This document shows, piece by piece, positions 20,805-21,093 of a DNA stretch of 21,093 nucleotides. Location of the stretch: NCBI GenBank assembly GCA_965644315.1, contig CBFFRQ010000146.1, positions 1 through 21,093 of the forward strand, written 5' to 3'. Origin of the DNA: Caecitellus pseudoparvulus (taxonomy: Eukaryota > Bigyra: Bicosoecida). The notes under the pieces are model-generated. The model saw only the letters and a list, made by a program, of their open reading frames with translations. It searched no databases and was not told where the DNA came from. The translations under genes and the position numbers were made by a program. Each line of letters starts with the position of its first letter. Position 1 is the first letter of the stretch.

Positions 20805-21093
20805 ATGAAAGTTTATATTATATCCGGTAAAGAAGCACAACAACTGCACAAACGTTATCTCTTGATGAGGCTTCGTTTTACACACTTATGGAACCCTCCC
20901 GACCACAAGCAGGGCTACAAGGAAACATTTCAAGTGTCTCTACGAAAACCTTCTTCAAAAGTACGTTCATTGGCCACCACTCATCGCGAATTCGTGTTCC
21001 GCAATTTCCCTATGAACTGTTCGGACCTCAGCGTAGAAACACTTTCCTACATTGTGTGCATTGAACTCTCCTTCCGTTTGACCTGTATCAGAC
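20805..21093 (+). CDS. Possible partial CDS running off the window, hypothetical
   Basis: The frame is open for 114 codons from 20751 to the last base in AT-rich DNA where stops should be common; the first ATG is at 20805. It encodes 96 or more residues, including NPPDHKQGYKETFQVSLRK and a Phe/Arg/Cys-rich end. It has no stop inside the window and no recognised domain. It overlaps the right inverted-repeat arm in the opposite sense to the LIQVKRKES reading, and at most one of the two is likely to be coding. Confidence 0.2.
   Translation, partial: MKVYIISGKEAQQLHKRYLLMRLRFTHLWNPPDHKQGYKETFQVSLRKPSSKVRSLATTHREFVFRNFPMNCSDLSVETLSYIVCIELSFRLTCIR
21054..21093 (-). repeat. Right arm of the inverted repeat, cut by the window edge
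   Basis: Its reverse complement matches 19165-19204 with two mismatches. In the matching frame on the minus strand it reads LIQVKRKESSMHT and then meets a stop soon after. It could be a terminal inverted repeat of an insertion, an inverted duplication of an exon, or an assembly fold-back. The true length is unknown. Confidence 0.9.

Larger units (their letters stand above)
19311..21093. other. AT-richer region of unknown nature
   Basis: By eye the GC content falls to roughly 43% in the lines after 20000, against above 60% in the giant gene. I find no RNA gene or recognisable transposase or integrase. Short words recur (AATCCTCCAAA near 19786 and 20136; ATCAAGTGTTC near 20152 and 20386), but no clear tandem array forms. 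It may be intergenic DNA of a different composition, or the inside of an element bounded by the inverted repeat. Confidence 0.5.

Noticed and set aside
1-21093. CRISPR array, tRNA, rRNA or bacterial operon signals
   Set aside because: I found no regularly spaced direct repeats, no RNA gene signatures and no Shine-Dalgarno/operon layout; the gene structure is eukaryotic.

Overview
This window looks like nuclear DNA of a flagellated single-celled eukaryote (an alga or heterotrophic protist; I cannot name the lineage). The evidence is short GT-AG introns, a very large secreted modular protein of a kind seen in eukaryotic extracellular matrices, and a TPPP/p25-alpha protein, a family tied to tubulin and to cilia or flagella. 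The first ~19 kb is GC-rich. From about 19.4 kb to the end the DNA becomes clearly more AT-rich.

Layout. (1) Positions 1-493 are upstream sequence with no recognised element. (2) A plus-strand gene runs from 494 to at least 15814. My model has two small introns (753-820 and 915-987) and then one exon of about 14.8 kb, giving 5059 residues. The product has a signal peptide, five C-type lectin-like domains (CTLDs), two glycine-rich blocks, a cysteine-rich block, three more CTLDs, and about 20 fibronectin-III-like units interrupted by one ephrin-receptor-like cysteine module. Without the two introns the first CTLD is broken across reading frames. (3) Positions 15815-16518 separate two converging genes and hold a short diverged copy of part of the giant gene. 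(4) A minus-strand gene, 18614 to 16519, encodes a 662-residue protein with two nearly identical p25-alpha domains joined by an SR-rich and coiled-coil-like linker. Its ATG lies in a 7-nt first coding exon before a 107-bp intron. (5) From 18615 to the end there is no confident gene. This part holds a 40-bp inverted repeat (19165-19204 and 21054-21093, the latter touching the window edge), the shift to AT-rich DNA, and two weak coding candidates.

The two genes converge, so they do not form an operon-like unit. The giant protein is probably secreted or on the cell surface, where it could act in adhesion, matrix or recognition. The p25-alpha protein is probably cytoskeletal or flagellar. Both main open frames end in a TAA lying inside a perfect GTAAGT splice-donor motif, so both annotated 3' ends are provisional.
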